Below, piece by piece: positions 35,895 to 46,931 of a stretch of DNA of 64,000 bases. This stretch comes from Nemania diffusa (lineage: Eukaryota; Ascomycota; Sordariomycetes; Xylariales; Xylariaceae), in contig JBBPUQ010000003.1 in the NCBI GenBank assembly GCA_038501195.1, forward strand, positions 5,176,501-5,240,500, written 5' to 3'. The notes under the pieces were generated by a model. That model was not told the origin of the DNA, searched no databases, and saw only the letters and a program-made list of their open reading frames with translations. Within the stretch, counting starts at the first letter, position 1. Every line of letters begins with the position of its first letter. The position numbers and the translations under genes were made by a program.

Positions 35895-36530
35895 AACGTG
35901 ATAGAGGGGAAAGCCGTAGGCATATCACGTCATACCTCGAGTTTACCGTAGAGTTTGGTAAAGCAAACGAAGGATGACAAGCTCTAGGCTAGGGAAGGTT
36001 ATGTGAATCAAGTAAAGGGTCGAGGGCACCGCTGGGGATCGAGTGTCTACGAGGAACAGTTAGCCAAGTGAGGGACAGCCCGGATACATGATTAGGCAGT
36101 AGAGGAGCCGTTGCGCACTTGGGGATGGTCAAGGCTGGCTAGTACGGGCGGTGAAAGGGTGAATGGATTACTTGGTGATAGAATAGGCCAAGGAGAGTAG
36201 GTAATGTAGGTGGGGTTGTGACTCAGGATGAGGAATACCTAGGCAAAGAGACGACTAAGAGGTAAACCACTGCAGTGAAGTTGATGGATAGAAGCCAAGA
36301 GAAGAGCGTGCCGAGGATAGTCCAACAGACACAATATATGGCTCGAGTCTGGGTTCCAGTAGTACCTGTGCGGAACGGGAAAGATAAGGGAACGGTGGTA
36401 GAGATTTTGGGTTGCTCTTCTTGAGGTTGTGGTGAATGTGAATGGTGGTGGTGAAGGCAGTAGTAGCAGGACAAGGTGTAAGTGCTAGGTAGGTTATGCT
36501 GCCTAGTGGTCCTTGGGCATAGGTAAGGTT

Positions 36531-36575
36531 GGTGGGTTGGTGGGTAGGTGGGTAGGTGGGTAGGTGGGCAGGTAG
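36531..36575. repeat. GGTGGGTA microsatellite
   Basis: About five near-perfect units of GGTGGGTAGGTG-type sequence. The opposite strand gives a meaningless Pro/Thr-rich frame (THLPTYPPTHQPTN). Confidence 0.8.
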
Positions 36576-38574
36576 GATGGAAGGAGGGGCAAAGGGGAAA
36601 GATTGGGGGAGGGGGCCGTTCAAGGAGGGCACTTGCTTACCGGCGGAAGGTTAATGAATTTGTAGGCAAGGTCTACCTAAATGCTCCGAGACCCTGCACT
36701 GCGCGGACTGTTCATGATACTTCGTAAGCGTTGTTTTGAGTCTGCAGTAGGTACAGTAGGTAGCTACCTAGGTAGTATCTAAAGCGGACAACAGATAAGG
36801 AACATCAGAGAAGATGGGAGTGAGGTACGGCAAATCAATACCAGGTACGTCGAACAGAACAGACGAATATGGTCTGAAGAGATACAACAACGACAGCAGT
36901 AGTGGTCAAGGTGAGTGAATACACATGGGCAGCTTGGAGGAATCAAGGCGTGTAGCCTACAGCAGGTAAGGTGTCTTACGTCAAACGTGATGACAACTGT
37001 GCGGGTGGCGGGCCACCTGATGACCAGCGCGCAGATAAGCCAGGAGGAGGGGTAGGTAGCGGGACGGACAGGAGAGGAAGGGGTGGAATAGGCTTCGATT
37101 AGTGGTTAGGCAGGCTTACATACCTATGTAGGTAGGTACAGCTCTTGTAACAAGTTAGATACCTCACATACAGAGCAGGTAGGTACCTACAGTAAAGGTA
37201 GGTAGGTTAGGTACATACAGGTAGATACTGTAAGGTAAGAACGAATGGAGCGTGGAATGTGAAATACCTAATGGAATGTGGAATGTGGGATGGCCGAGAG
37301 AGAACGATATCGGTTCTCCAACCCGATGATCTGGCACGGCAAATCCCATGAGGCTTCGAGTTAGAAACCGTATCGACGTACCAATCGTAACTACACCAGA
37401 AGATGTAGAATATGCTTCCATATATGGATGCATATGTAGGCATGTACTTACCAAAGTATAGAGATTTAGGTAGGAAGATACGTAGGTAGTACACGTATTG
37501 TATGTACGAGATGAACTCTGTAGCTAACGAAGAAAACTGTCTGAATGCCCAACCGTAGGAAGAGGTCGACAATAGTTGATTCACCTGAGCTTGAGATGAT
37601 TAATGTGCCCCCCGGATACCATGTGCTTGTGATTAGGTAGTTGCCCGCGTCTAGGCAATGGGGTCACGATGGTGGGGTTAATTGATTAGTGAAACTAGCG
37701 TGGGGATGTCAACTGCGGTAGGTAGGAGGTACTGTAGGTATTCGCTCATGCTTGTTACAGAGCCAAGCAGAGGCCCAAGATAGGCTTCCTTATCGGGCCC
37801 ACTCGAATAACTCCACTACATCGTGGCAGGTGCCATTAAGGTGCCCACCTTCTAATCTTGCGCAGACCACTAACATTTAAGTGTTAAAAGCTACCTACGT
37901 ACACTAAGATAACTACTTTCCTCCCACAGCTGGAACCTACACCTAATTTTAGTCGCCAGGCGGGAGGGACTTGTCTATTAGGTAGCCTCGTCGCAGAAAT
38001 TGAAGTAGGTTGCACGCATAAATTACCTAAACAGTATTTCCAAGTATAAATAGCGAGTGTTCGCCGGGCTGCCATACGCATACATTTAGGCTCAACCACC
38101 AGAACCGCACAGACTCAGTACCCAACTTTGCTTACGTGTACATAAAGCAACCAGAGCCACTCGCCTATGTCTGATGTGCTGGTTTGCGCCTACCATTGGC
38201 ATATCAATCCTGAGCATAGGGGCGGTGGAAGGGGTGGTCTAATCGCTTCTCTACTGTCCCTCATCCTATGTCCCAACTAACATACTGTCCCCTCCCCAAC
38301 TTACATAGGTAGGTAAGTGCTAAAGGCTTCATTAGGCTCGAGTCTATCTATCTAGAAGCTTCCCATCACCGAACATAGCAGTTAGCTAGTTCCAAGTCAT
38401 GTCATACTACAAGGCAATCACGAGTACTCTATGCTATGCTACCTAGTGTGGACCATATACTTGGGTGCAAATACGGGGCTTGGGTAAAGACTGCTACATG
38501 CCATGATAATCGAAAGTACAGAGCGCCCAGGCTGATGGTGTTCTGAAATCTTCTTGTTTGATATTCATTTGTGT

Positions 38575-38665
38575 CCTATCTAGGGACCGAACTCCTAACC
38601 CGGAATCGCCGGGAAGCAAAGTGCCTCGCAGCCTAGCCCATCTCCTGTCTATCCTATGACGCCCG
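38575..38665 (-). other. tRNA-like relic (class II-like fold)
   Basis: On the minus strand an A-box-like TGGGCTAGGCTGCGAGG, a hairpin CCCGG-CGATT-CCGGG at the variable-arm position, and TAGGAGTTCGGTCCCTA (four of five T-arm pairs) occur in tRNA-like order. The acceptor strands do not pair, so it is not a working tRNA gene. A tRNA-derived SINE or tRNA pseudogene is likely. Confidence 0.35.
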
Positions 38666-39042
38666 CTTCACCGCCCATATCCCTAGGGTGTTGTCCTTCC
38701 TGCAATGTCATCTCGAAGCCTAGTAGGTCTGAAGACTAGACAGGAGGTTGGACGACACGCGAGAATGAAATTGGGGCATCCGTGTTCCTAATCATTCCAA
38801 AGTTCAATTACATCATTTGATGCTTCTCTCTTTCCTTTGCCAATCCGAAGTTTTATGGGTATCAATCAAGGTATGCATGCGTGTAGGCTCCGGATGCAAT
38901 CGAAGCAACCATTAAAAAGGAGTCAAAAAAATAAATGAATAAAATGAGGATCGGCACAGCCTGAGTGGATGGTCTGAGACACCCGAGACGAAAGAAGGCA
39001 TAGCGTATGTGGAGAGGTTTTTTTTTATCGAGCACAGCCGCT

Positions 39043-40011
39043 TCATAAAACACCGTTACGGTGTAGCACCGTCTTTAGTGAGTCGGTGCCAAACTCCTCA
39101 TCTTCTGGTATCATGTTGATGATGCCCGTTAGATTGGCAAAGAGGTCACCTTGGTTTCGATATGCGAGAATTGTGGGGACGGCGGCGTTGTCAAACTCGA
39201 TGTCCTCGTAGTGCACCTTGACGAAGTGAATATAAGGGTGAGCAGCAATGAGAGGGCGCAAGGCCGCTTCCATCATTCCCGATACTTGGCACTGCCGTTA
39301 AAGTTAGCATGGGTACGTTAGGAAGAGAACAAAGGGAGGTGGCGCATAGGCCTGGGACTATCGACTCACCTCGTGATCGTAGACGAATACCACGACGACC
39401 GTCTCTCTGCCCACCTTTTCGATGGCGTCGAGATAGCCTAATGCATCTACCGTGTCGAGTCGGCCAAACATGCGAGGGCTGGGGCTCGTCCGGCGACTCC
39501 GCACGTTATTCTTAGACTCGTTCTCTAGCTCAAGCCTCCGCGCCTCGCGCCACTGCTGTAGAAAGGCCTCCTCATCCGAGTCTTGGTCGTCGTCGCTGTC
39601 GGCGGGACTTGAGGTGTTGGTGCTCAACGAGCGGTCGGCGAAGGATAGGCCCATGACGGAGCGGCGCACAGCGCTGACTTTATTCCGCCACTTGCCCTGG
39701 CGAGCTTGCTCGTAGGCCCTCGCGTCGGCAATGACACCCTTGACGCCAGTGGCCCGGCCCGAGTCGAAACTGGCGGGCGGCAACTTGACATCGCCGGACC
39801 GTATGATGGGCGCACGCATGGCTTCAGCGATCTGGGCGTCACGGTACTGGTCCTCGTCGTCCTGTTCGCTCTGGTCGCTGTCGTGGTTGCGATCGTCGTC
39901 GTCTTTGTCTTCTGGGTGTACGCGCGATCCGGCGTCGGTGTTCTTGTCGAGAAAACTCTGAAATTCTTCCTGTGCAGGAGTGGGATTGCCGTTGAAAGAG
40001 GTCGAAGTCAT
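39043..40011 (-). CDS. Phosducin-like protein (fungal BDM-1/PhLP family)
   Basis: Exons 40011..39370 and 39291..39043; 296 aa, 78-nt intron in frame (VFVYDHE|CQVSGMMEA). A short N-terminus with TPAQEEFQSFL and an acidic, disordered stretch (EDKDDDDRNHDSDQSEQDDE) precede a helical region. The thioredoxin-like domain begins at VVVVFVYDHECQ and continues with HFVKVHYEDIEFDNAAVPTI, the usual beta-strand order of phosducins. The redox Cys-x-x-Cys of true thioredoxins is absent, as expected. Family members act with the CCT chaperonin to assemble Gbetagamma and are needed for G-protein signalling in fungi. The Gbeta gene itself lies about 5.5 kb away on the same strand. The C-terminal residues HRNGVL are few, so the protein ends close to the domain. 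Confidence 0.85.
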
Positions 40012-41917
40012 GATCAGCGAAGGAAAAGAGCGAGAGAGGGGGTGGTGTGTCGGTGGGTGTGGTTCGCAAGGGTTAGTTATATAAAACGGATGGGATGATT
40101 TCGAGTGGCAGCCAGCACCACTACTATGTATGTACTAAGTACGATCGACTTAGTCCGTCGGGCTTGTCTCCGGCTTGCTTTTGCCTGTTTGAACTGTTGG
40201 CGGCGGCGCAATGCACGTTAGGATGCACAAGGGTTCTGGAACAATGCCTAATTGAGACTGGTGGTTGTCTTGGAGCCAGGGTAAAGGACAGGGAGGGGGA
40301 TAATAGCCTGGATGCTTTGTGTCAAGGTGTTTCAGGTTGAGGGGTGGACGAGCGAAAAAAAAAAATCAGAAGAAAACGGCACGTGGAGCATGGATCTTGG
40401 ATCTCTCAGCGAAAATTCTGACGATGGAGCGGACTGTATGGGTTTATACGCGCCTGGCAGCGTAATTTGGGAGACAACGAATGCTGTAAAAGTGTTAGTT
40501 AAAACACGCCAGACAAAGCCATCCGCAATCTGGACCCGAAAGCAGGCTCACGCTATTCCGAATCGGGGAGCATATCGTGGCGCTCTCTTGCGGAGTCACC
40601 GTACTGCGCGCTAGTTCGTCATTTACAGTTTCCGTGGTCACGCTAAGGCCCAATATAGTAGTAGTCTAGCATAATTTGCTCTGTGACGAAGCGTCGACTC
40701 CCGACTCACGCTTTAGGTTCTCACCGCTCCGCTCAGCTAGCAACTCCTATCTACTCCTTACCTGCACATACGTATACACAGTACCGGTATTCTACTCATT
40801 CCTTCAATGTTCCTGTCAGCTATTATTATCGTCCGTCTCATTCCAGTACATAACGTAGGTATGACAGTCATCAATATTGTAGTATTTATCGTGCCTATTG
40901 CTCGCGCATAAGGCATCCCCTAGCAGCTATTACTGACAGGTATCTTACCCGAAGATCCTCTAGCCGGCATATCCCAATTAAATTAGGTACTCCAAGAGGC
41001 ATAAAACTTTAACCTGCTAATACATTACGCATCGGAGTTGTTCACCCTCAGTCAGGTACCTACATAGGTACCCAGTCCCTTTTCGCCACCTCTCGGATTT
41101 CCCTACATTACATACTGCACATATGAGGCATGTTTACGCCTCACGTAGGGCAAAACGGTGTGCCCGTTCTAAGAAGGCTGCCGCACCTATGCACGGGAGG
41201 GTAGAGTCTAGACTCTACGTAGACTGAGCAATGGATGTCGAAACGGCCACGGCAAAACAATGGAGGCGATGGGCACCTTAACACGTGCTCAAAGTTCAAA
41301 GTTGAGGTCAGACCACCTCTATTTTTAACCCTTCCCACCGCCATCACCGTGCACTACTACGCTACCTATCCATTCACCACACTAGAGGCAGTACCTAATG
41401 CACACACCGCTCTCCAAGCCAGAAGGGGCCGGATGCAATGGTACTGTTAGATATTATCGGTTCGGTATCTGGAAGCGAGACGTCTCCTCTGCGCATTACC
41501 GCGCGTCAAGCAATACGACATAATACGGAACGGACTGCTGAGTCGTGCATGGGGTCGTGATTTCACTACCGAGTTCGGTCTTCGAATCGAATCTCGCTAC
41601 CTAATCTCGAGACAGGCCATGTCGTCATGCTCGCTAGCCATAACTCCTACAGCACCTACCTACCTCACTGTAGCGTAGGCATCTACAGAATACCTACTGG
41701 TTACGACTTGTGTAGACAGGGATATGTGGCGGTGACGATCAGGGGCGTCCAGGGCCCGCTGGTATGTACATGGGAAAAAGCGTGGCCTCATTCTTCCGAA
41801 CACCACGCTGTGCAGTGCGGCGTGCCCAACGTGTCGGCCATCGAGGATCCAATCAGATGAGTACCGAGAAGATGGGGTCCTAGTTCTTCAGCAACGCATC
41901 TACTGGTACAAAGGTAA

Positions 41918-42005
41918 ATAGGTGACCTAGTGGTTGAGCGAACAGGTTACAGCTCGCCCAGTATATCGGCTTGGCTTTCAAGAGCCGATGTTTCTTCTAT
42001 CAAGG
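41918..42005 (+). other. tRNA-like relic with a good A box
   Basis: GTGACCTAGTGGTTGAGCG matches the tRNA A-box/D-arm consensus well. Downstream, CGGCT...AGCCG pairs around TTGGCTTTCAAG at the T-arm position, but the loop is too long and the acceptor does not pair. It is probably a decayed tRNA or SINE head. Confidence 0.35.
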
Positions 42006-43996
42006 CAAAGCGACGCGCGCCGTAAGATGAGTAGATGAACATTCTGTTCATGCCGTTTAATCCTTGTACGAGCATGGTATGACCAGATGAACGTATTGCT
42101 TACAAGTACTGTTAACATACCCATTTTCACCATCATGCACTTTGTTTAAATTCGCCTTCCAATGTACGCATAAGTAGGTAGGTAAGGATCCTCCAATGGG
42201 GATATTTCGCCGGTTGCTATGCGCGTGCGCACACAGCATACCTATGCGCATGCTCAGCACGAAGATGGTAGGTATGCCGCTCAAGCTTGGATCAGGCCAT
42301 GTAATGATAATTCATTCTAGGTATTCCAGTGCCACCTCTCCTCTCCTCGACTGTCTGTGTCAGGCAACACGTGGAATAGCCACGTGCGTGCGGCCCCCGA
42401 GATGGTACGCTGTGTCGGGATCTGCATTGCCTATAAGGCCCATGTGTACATACATGGTTTCACATATTCAGCCTACATACCGGCCGACATACTCGTGCGT
42501 GTACGTGTGCGTGCTTCTCCCCTAAAGAGGTGCTAATATGTATGTAATGTGCGACGTGTGCTTAGCACATGGTGAATAAATAGAGCTACCTACGCGTACG
42601 CAGAGCATCGGGGAATTTCCAACTACCTAGTCTGTTTCTGGCACATGAAACTGGGGAGGGACACGAAGACTAAAATTCGAACTATATGTAGGTAGCGTTC
42701 AGAGTTAGTGAAACCAACCAAGGACATATCTCCAGCTCGACAAGAGGTTAGCTAATTTAAATATCTATATAATACAACACCTATAACAACAAGAGCCGGG
42801 AACTGGGAGATGACTACGTATGTATTATAGTATTGCCGTACATTCATACCTATGCATAGTTCATAGTACAGCTACCCAGTCTACATAGAATTTAATAAGT
42901 CGTGTCCGCATATATAGATTCTCGAAGTCTCTCGCTATTCTCCATTCATACGGAGTGTATTCCGTACGCATAGGTCCGCATAGGTAGATGGTGTGGTCAG
43001 CCGAGAACAACCGTATATTCAGCGCGGATATAAATAGGTACAAGTCACGAGCCTTGCCCGTCAGCTAGGTTCGGGGTCCTTTGCGCGAGGACTAATTACG
43101 ATCGTCCCACCTTGCATGACAAGGCCTAAGTATGTAGGTACGTACATACAATAGTTACGAACATTAGCATCATACAAAGGAACCCATCATCTCTCCCCCC
43201 CCCCCATGTTGAAGTTCTAAAATGAGGCCGGACAAGGGACAAGATGCCTATCTTATGGATACCCACGGAGTTGTAAGCTATTGAACTGGTGGGATCGTTG
43301 ACTACCCTACTGTATCATTGTTGGTACTATGTAGTTTGTCTATTGGCAATTTGTGGCACTGCGTATATTTAGACCAAGAGGTGACGGTAGACTACGCTAT
43401 GCGTTAAGAAAATAGGAAAATTCGCCACTAGTTCTATCCAGGCGTATGGTTTCTCGTAGGGCTTATATTACTAAATGCCATGGCTGTTTGCAACGAGGGA
43501 ATCTTCCCACTCTTTCAGTATGGTCTAAGGTCCGGCGAACTCCTACGCCATACCGTATCACGCCAGCGATGCAAGAGACGGAGAAAATCGGGCCAGCATG
43601 TCTCATCGCAAAGCATGCAGCTGAACCGTTACTATCTACTGTACAACGACACAATGAAACCTATATCAACCTAAGTTGGTCCAGTGCTATACGTGTTTTT
43701 CTCTTGCCGTAAATAACGATGTAGGTGGGCCCGGAAACACAGAGTCGGGTGCCTCAGCCCATAAGAAGGATGATCTCGCCCTCCGTCCCATCCAACGTTA
43801 AAGGAGGCAGGCTGTCAGCATGCTTCTGATGAGGAGATGTCGCCGTAGAGCTAACCTGCTTACTTGGACTCATTCCTTTCTTCAGCCCGTAGACTCAGTT
43901 ACGTAGTCTAGTCCCAAAGTCGAGGTCTGGATCTCAGCTCAACAGTCAATAGACAAGAGTGCATATACCTCCGTGTCTCTATACACCAACATAAGT

Positions 43997-44026
43997 GTTG
44001 TCACACTTATCGATATGTGTGACAAC
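43997..44026. other. Perfect 10-bp inverted repeat
   Basis: GTTGTCACAC and GTGTGACAAC are separated by TTATCGATAT, which itself contains the palindrome ATCGAT. No gene adjoins it. It could be a cruciform, a dimeric protein-binding site or a transposon end. Confidence 0.6.
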
Positions 44027-45527
44027 CAAACCAAACTCTCAATATAGTCAGCCTTCCCTCGTTCACCATGTTAGAGCCTATGGAGATTAGTATCCCTACC
44101 CAGCCTTATCTACTATATCCACATACAAAAACCACCTTACTCACTAGGTTGAAGTTCGAAAACATCTATTAGCTATCCTAATCACAGATTAGAGTAGACA
44201 AAGACATATACAGCATATATAACCATATATATATAAGCGTGTTAGTACCTTACCTATACCCGAATCTAATCTTCTTTATCGCAGGTTAGAAGCGCCATCA
44301 GCGAGAAAACATGCTTTCTGCGACGCATAGCCTAGTGTATACCGTCGTTCCGCGAAGTCGTGTCCTAAACGAGGGCTCTTGTCGTAGCGCCCCATAGACG
44401 CGATAACCTTGTGCTCAGCCTAAGCCTCGACATAAACATCGGCTTAGTGCCTATTACAAACCGCGACTTAGCTCCCTAGTCAATACGATATTATCCGAAA
44501 GCAATGGTAATCCCAATACATTACCGACACATCTCAAGACAAGTCAGTTGGTGAGATGGGTCGTCATATTTTGGGACGATCTTGGCATTCATATGACATG
44601 GTTATGGTACAGGCAAAGTAAAGGGGCCACCGTGACGCCAGTTCTGTTGCTCTTCTTCCTCCACTTCTTACTTCAAAAGCTAGAACCCAGCACATCCTGT
44701 GCCTGCCACGACGAGCAAAACAACGGGATGCGAAAGAGCGCCTGCGAACGGACCTAGCGGTGTATACCAATCATTATCGGAAGTCACATTATGTGACTAT
44801 CCATCTCGTCCCAATATAGTCGAGCATCGACTATCTTTCTCCTCCCCTCTCAGCCATGATAATCTTTTTGTATCATCGGAAAGAACATAGAGATGCCTCC
44901 ACTCCATCTACCATGAGGAGACCGGGGTGTCAGTAAAGGCAGAAACAAGAAACAAACAGACGCATAGAAACGGAATTTTTCGACAGGAAGACCAGACAAT
45001 ACGAACATGCTCCTCGGGTGCGAGTACACGTCGTAATCCGTATATCAATAAATCGAGAATGGGGAAACCAATTCACAAAAGAAGAAGTGGCGGCCGCGCA
45101 ATCACACCTCGCTCGGGGATCGTATAGTCGGGTAGAAGAGGTCGGTACTCCGTAGAGTTGCAGTCACGCCTGCAAGTAGCGCGTAAAGCAGAAGATTCAG
45201 TGGTCGCTAAGTGCCTCAACCCGTTATTTCAAGTCAACGGGGGGAGGACGGGAGAAGAAGTGGTATTATGATTGTGACAATTCGAGGTATAACCTGAAAA
45301 TATATCTTTCCGCTTCATTCGAACGGTATCAACGCGCCATATCAGAAAATGTCGAGTACAATGTTGGTCGGTGTCAAAAGGAAAGAAGGGCGTCGTGGCG
45401 TCGTGTTATCTACATCAACTCCAGAACGGAGCTCGAAACGAGCATTGAATGGACTTTTGAGTCAGGATAACCCTTGACTGGGGTTGCAACCAGGGGTGTC
45501 ACGCCTCAAGTCATATGCGTAGTAGAT

Positions 45528-46931
45528 TTAGTACGCCCAGATTTTGAGCTGCAGAATGGTGGTTAGCAAAACGTATACCAACCAACAAAACGTTGCGATA
45601 ATTAATGACTTACCACTGAATCCCAAGAACCAGTACACAAGCTGATGCCGTCGTTACTAACGCCCAGACAGCTGACACGGTTTTCGTGGCCGACCAGGGA
45701 GCCGACCTTCTCCCCCCTCGTAATATCCCATACCTGCAGAAGATCAATTAGTATATAAATTCTTCGTAGATCGGCAGGGGCTCATGAGCGCATACCTTGC
45801 ATTCAAAGTCATCGTATCCAGCAAACAGAAGTCGGCCTGACACGGATGTAGCAACGGATGTAATACCACACAGGATAGATTCGGACTACATTAAGCCGTT
45901 AGCAATGCGAACGCGACAAAAGCCAATCCAGAAATGGGTAAGCATACGCCGTATAGGTTCAGCTCCCTATCAGCACGGATATCAAAGAGCCTGCAGGTTG
46001 CGTCGTCTGAGCCCGTGACAAACGAGTGGCCATCAGGGAAAAACTGGATGGCGTTGATGTCTGATTCATGGCCGGCAAAGGTCTGGACGGCCTTGCCTGC
46101 ACGGATATCCCATAGTTTGGCGAAGGCGTCGCAGGCGCCGGAGATGAATGTATTTTGGTTTGTAGGGTTCAGGCTTATGCTCATGACATCGCCGAGATGG
46201 TCAGCAAACTCCATAACCTTGGTGCCGGTCTCAATGTCCCACTTCATGCAGGTCATGTCACCCGACGAGGTGAGAATACTCCGGTCGTTGATGAACCGGC
46301 AGCACGACAGGTAGCCGGCATGGCCAGACAGCTCGCGGGCGACGCGAGTCGGGCCATCTCGGTTCTGGTTGAGGTTATAGATGGAGCAGATGTTATCCAG
46401 ACCACCACAAGCGACATAGTTGCCGCTCGGGGCGTAAGCGCAGGTCATGACCCACGAGGAGCGCAGTGGTATGGCATGCACTTTGTTTGTCGTGTAGGCA
46501 TCCCAGATTATCAGCTTGCCATCCTGCGAGGCAGAGACAAGATGCCTCCGGTCGGTAGACCAATGCATGGCGTAGATCTTGGCCAAGTGGCCCTTAAGCG
46601 TCCTCTTTGTCTTCATCAGCTGGTTTCTGGGGATGGCCTCGTGAGATTGCTGGGACACGGCGCGGACTAGTCACGGATAAAACAAGGTGGTTAGCAGCTG
46701 CGCAGACGACAATAGGGCGGGTAGATGGGTCAACGGGGACGACGACGATAACAGCAACAATAATAACAACAAGAACACGATGGTTTGCGGACGAGACTCA
46801 CGGGTAGTGTCGGCCAACTCATCCTTTTTCCGCTTGATCCTGTCCTTCAAGGTCTCAGCCTCGCGTCGCGCTTGCTGGATGCGCGCCTGCATGGCCTCGG
46901 GCGACACATCAAGCGGCCGCTGTGAGTCCAT
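45528..46931 (-). CDS. gnb-1: Heterotrimeric G-protein beta subunit
   Basis: Five exons: 46931..46802, 46666..45948, 45885..45796, 45733..45614, 45548..45528; 1080 nt, 359 aa, the standard fungal length, all joins in frame. The N-terminal coiled coil ([19 protein letters not shown]) binds Ggamma. Seven WD40 blades follow, beginning [19 protein letters not shown] and including [40 protein letters not shown] and [15 protein letters not shown], with WD dipeptides at blade ends. The last blade ends SVLKIWAY, where the last seven codons are a separate 21-nt exon. Gbeta acts at the plasma membrane downstream of pheromone and nutrient receptors and controls mating, development and, in pathogens, virulence. 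Sequence is very close to the Sordariomycete form as I know it. Confidence 0.97.

Larger units (their letters stand above)
35895..39042. other. Long intergenic region rich in TAGGTAC-type repeats
   Basis: 3.1 kb with no recognisable gene. It includes the (GGTGGGTA)n tract near 36530, TAGGTAG clusters at about 36750-36775, 37120-37215, 37470-37500 and 37720-37740, and a minus-strand tRNA-like relic near 38580-38660. The first 700 nt are the promoter side of the 644-aa protein gene. Confidence 0.5.
40012..45527. other. Long gene-free region between phosducin-like and Gbeta genes
   Basis: 5.5 kb with no frame that shows coding character or splice-linked homology. It contains scattered ACCTACCTA/GGTAGGTA words (41060, 41660, 42170, 42690, 43130), a poly-C run near 43195, a tRNA-like relic near 41925, and a perfect inverted repeat at 43997. 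Composition is close to average, unlike the AT-rich island. A poorly conserved or RNA gene cannot be excluded. Confidence 0.45.

Noticed and set aside
38575..38665. A functional class II tRNA gene
   Set aside because: T-arm and variable-arm pairing are present but the acceptor stem does not pair and no anticodon loop of seven bases can be drawn.
26408..40011. A defence or biosynthetic gene cluster spanning the NLR, CorA fragment, 644-aa protein and phosducin-like gene
   Set aside because: The genes differ in strand, spacing and likely role, and transposon debris separates them; no shared regulation or pathway logic is visible.
42196..42525. 109-aa plus-strand frame that might be a small cysteine-containing secreted protein
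   Set aside because: No signal peptide, no intron support and Cys placement is irregular; the frame crosses repeat words common to non-coding DNA here.
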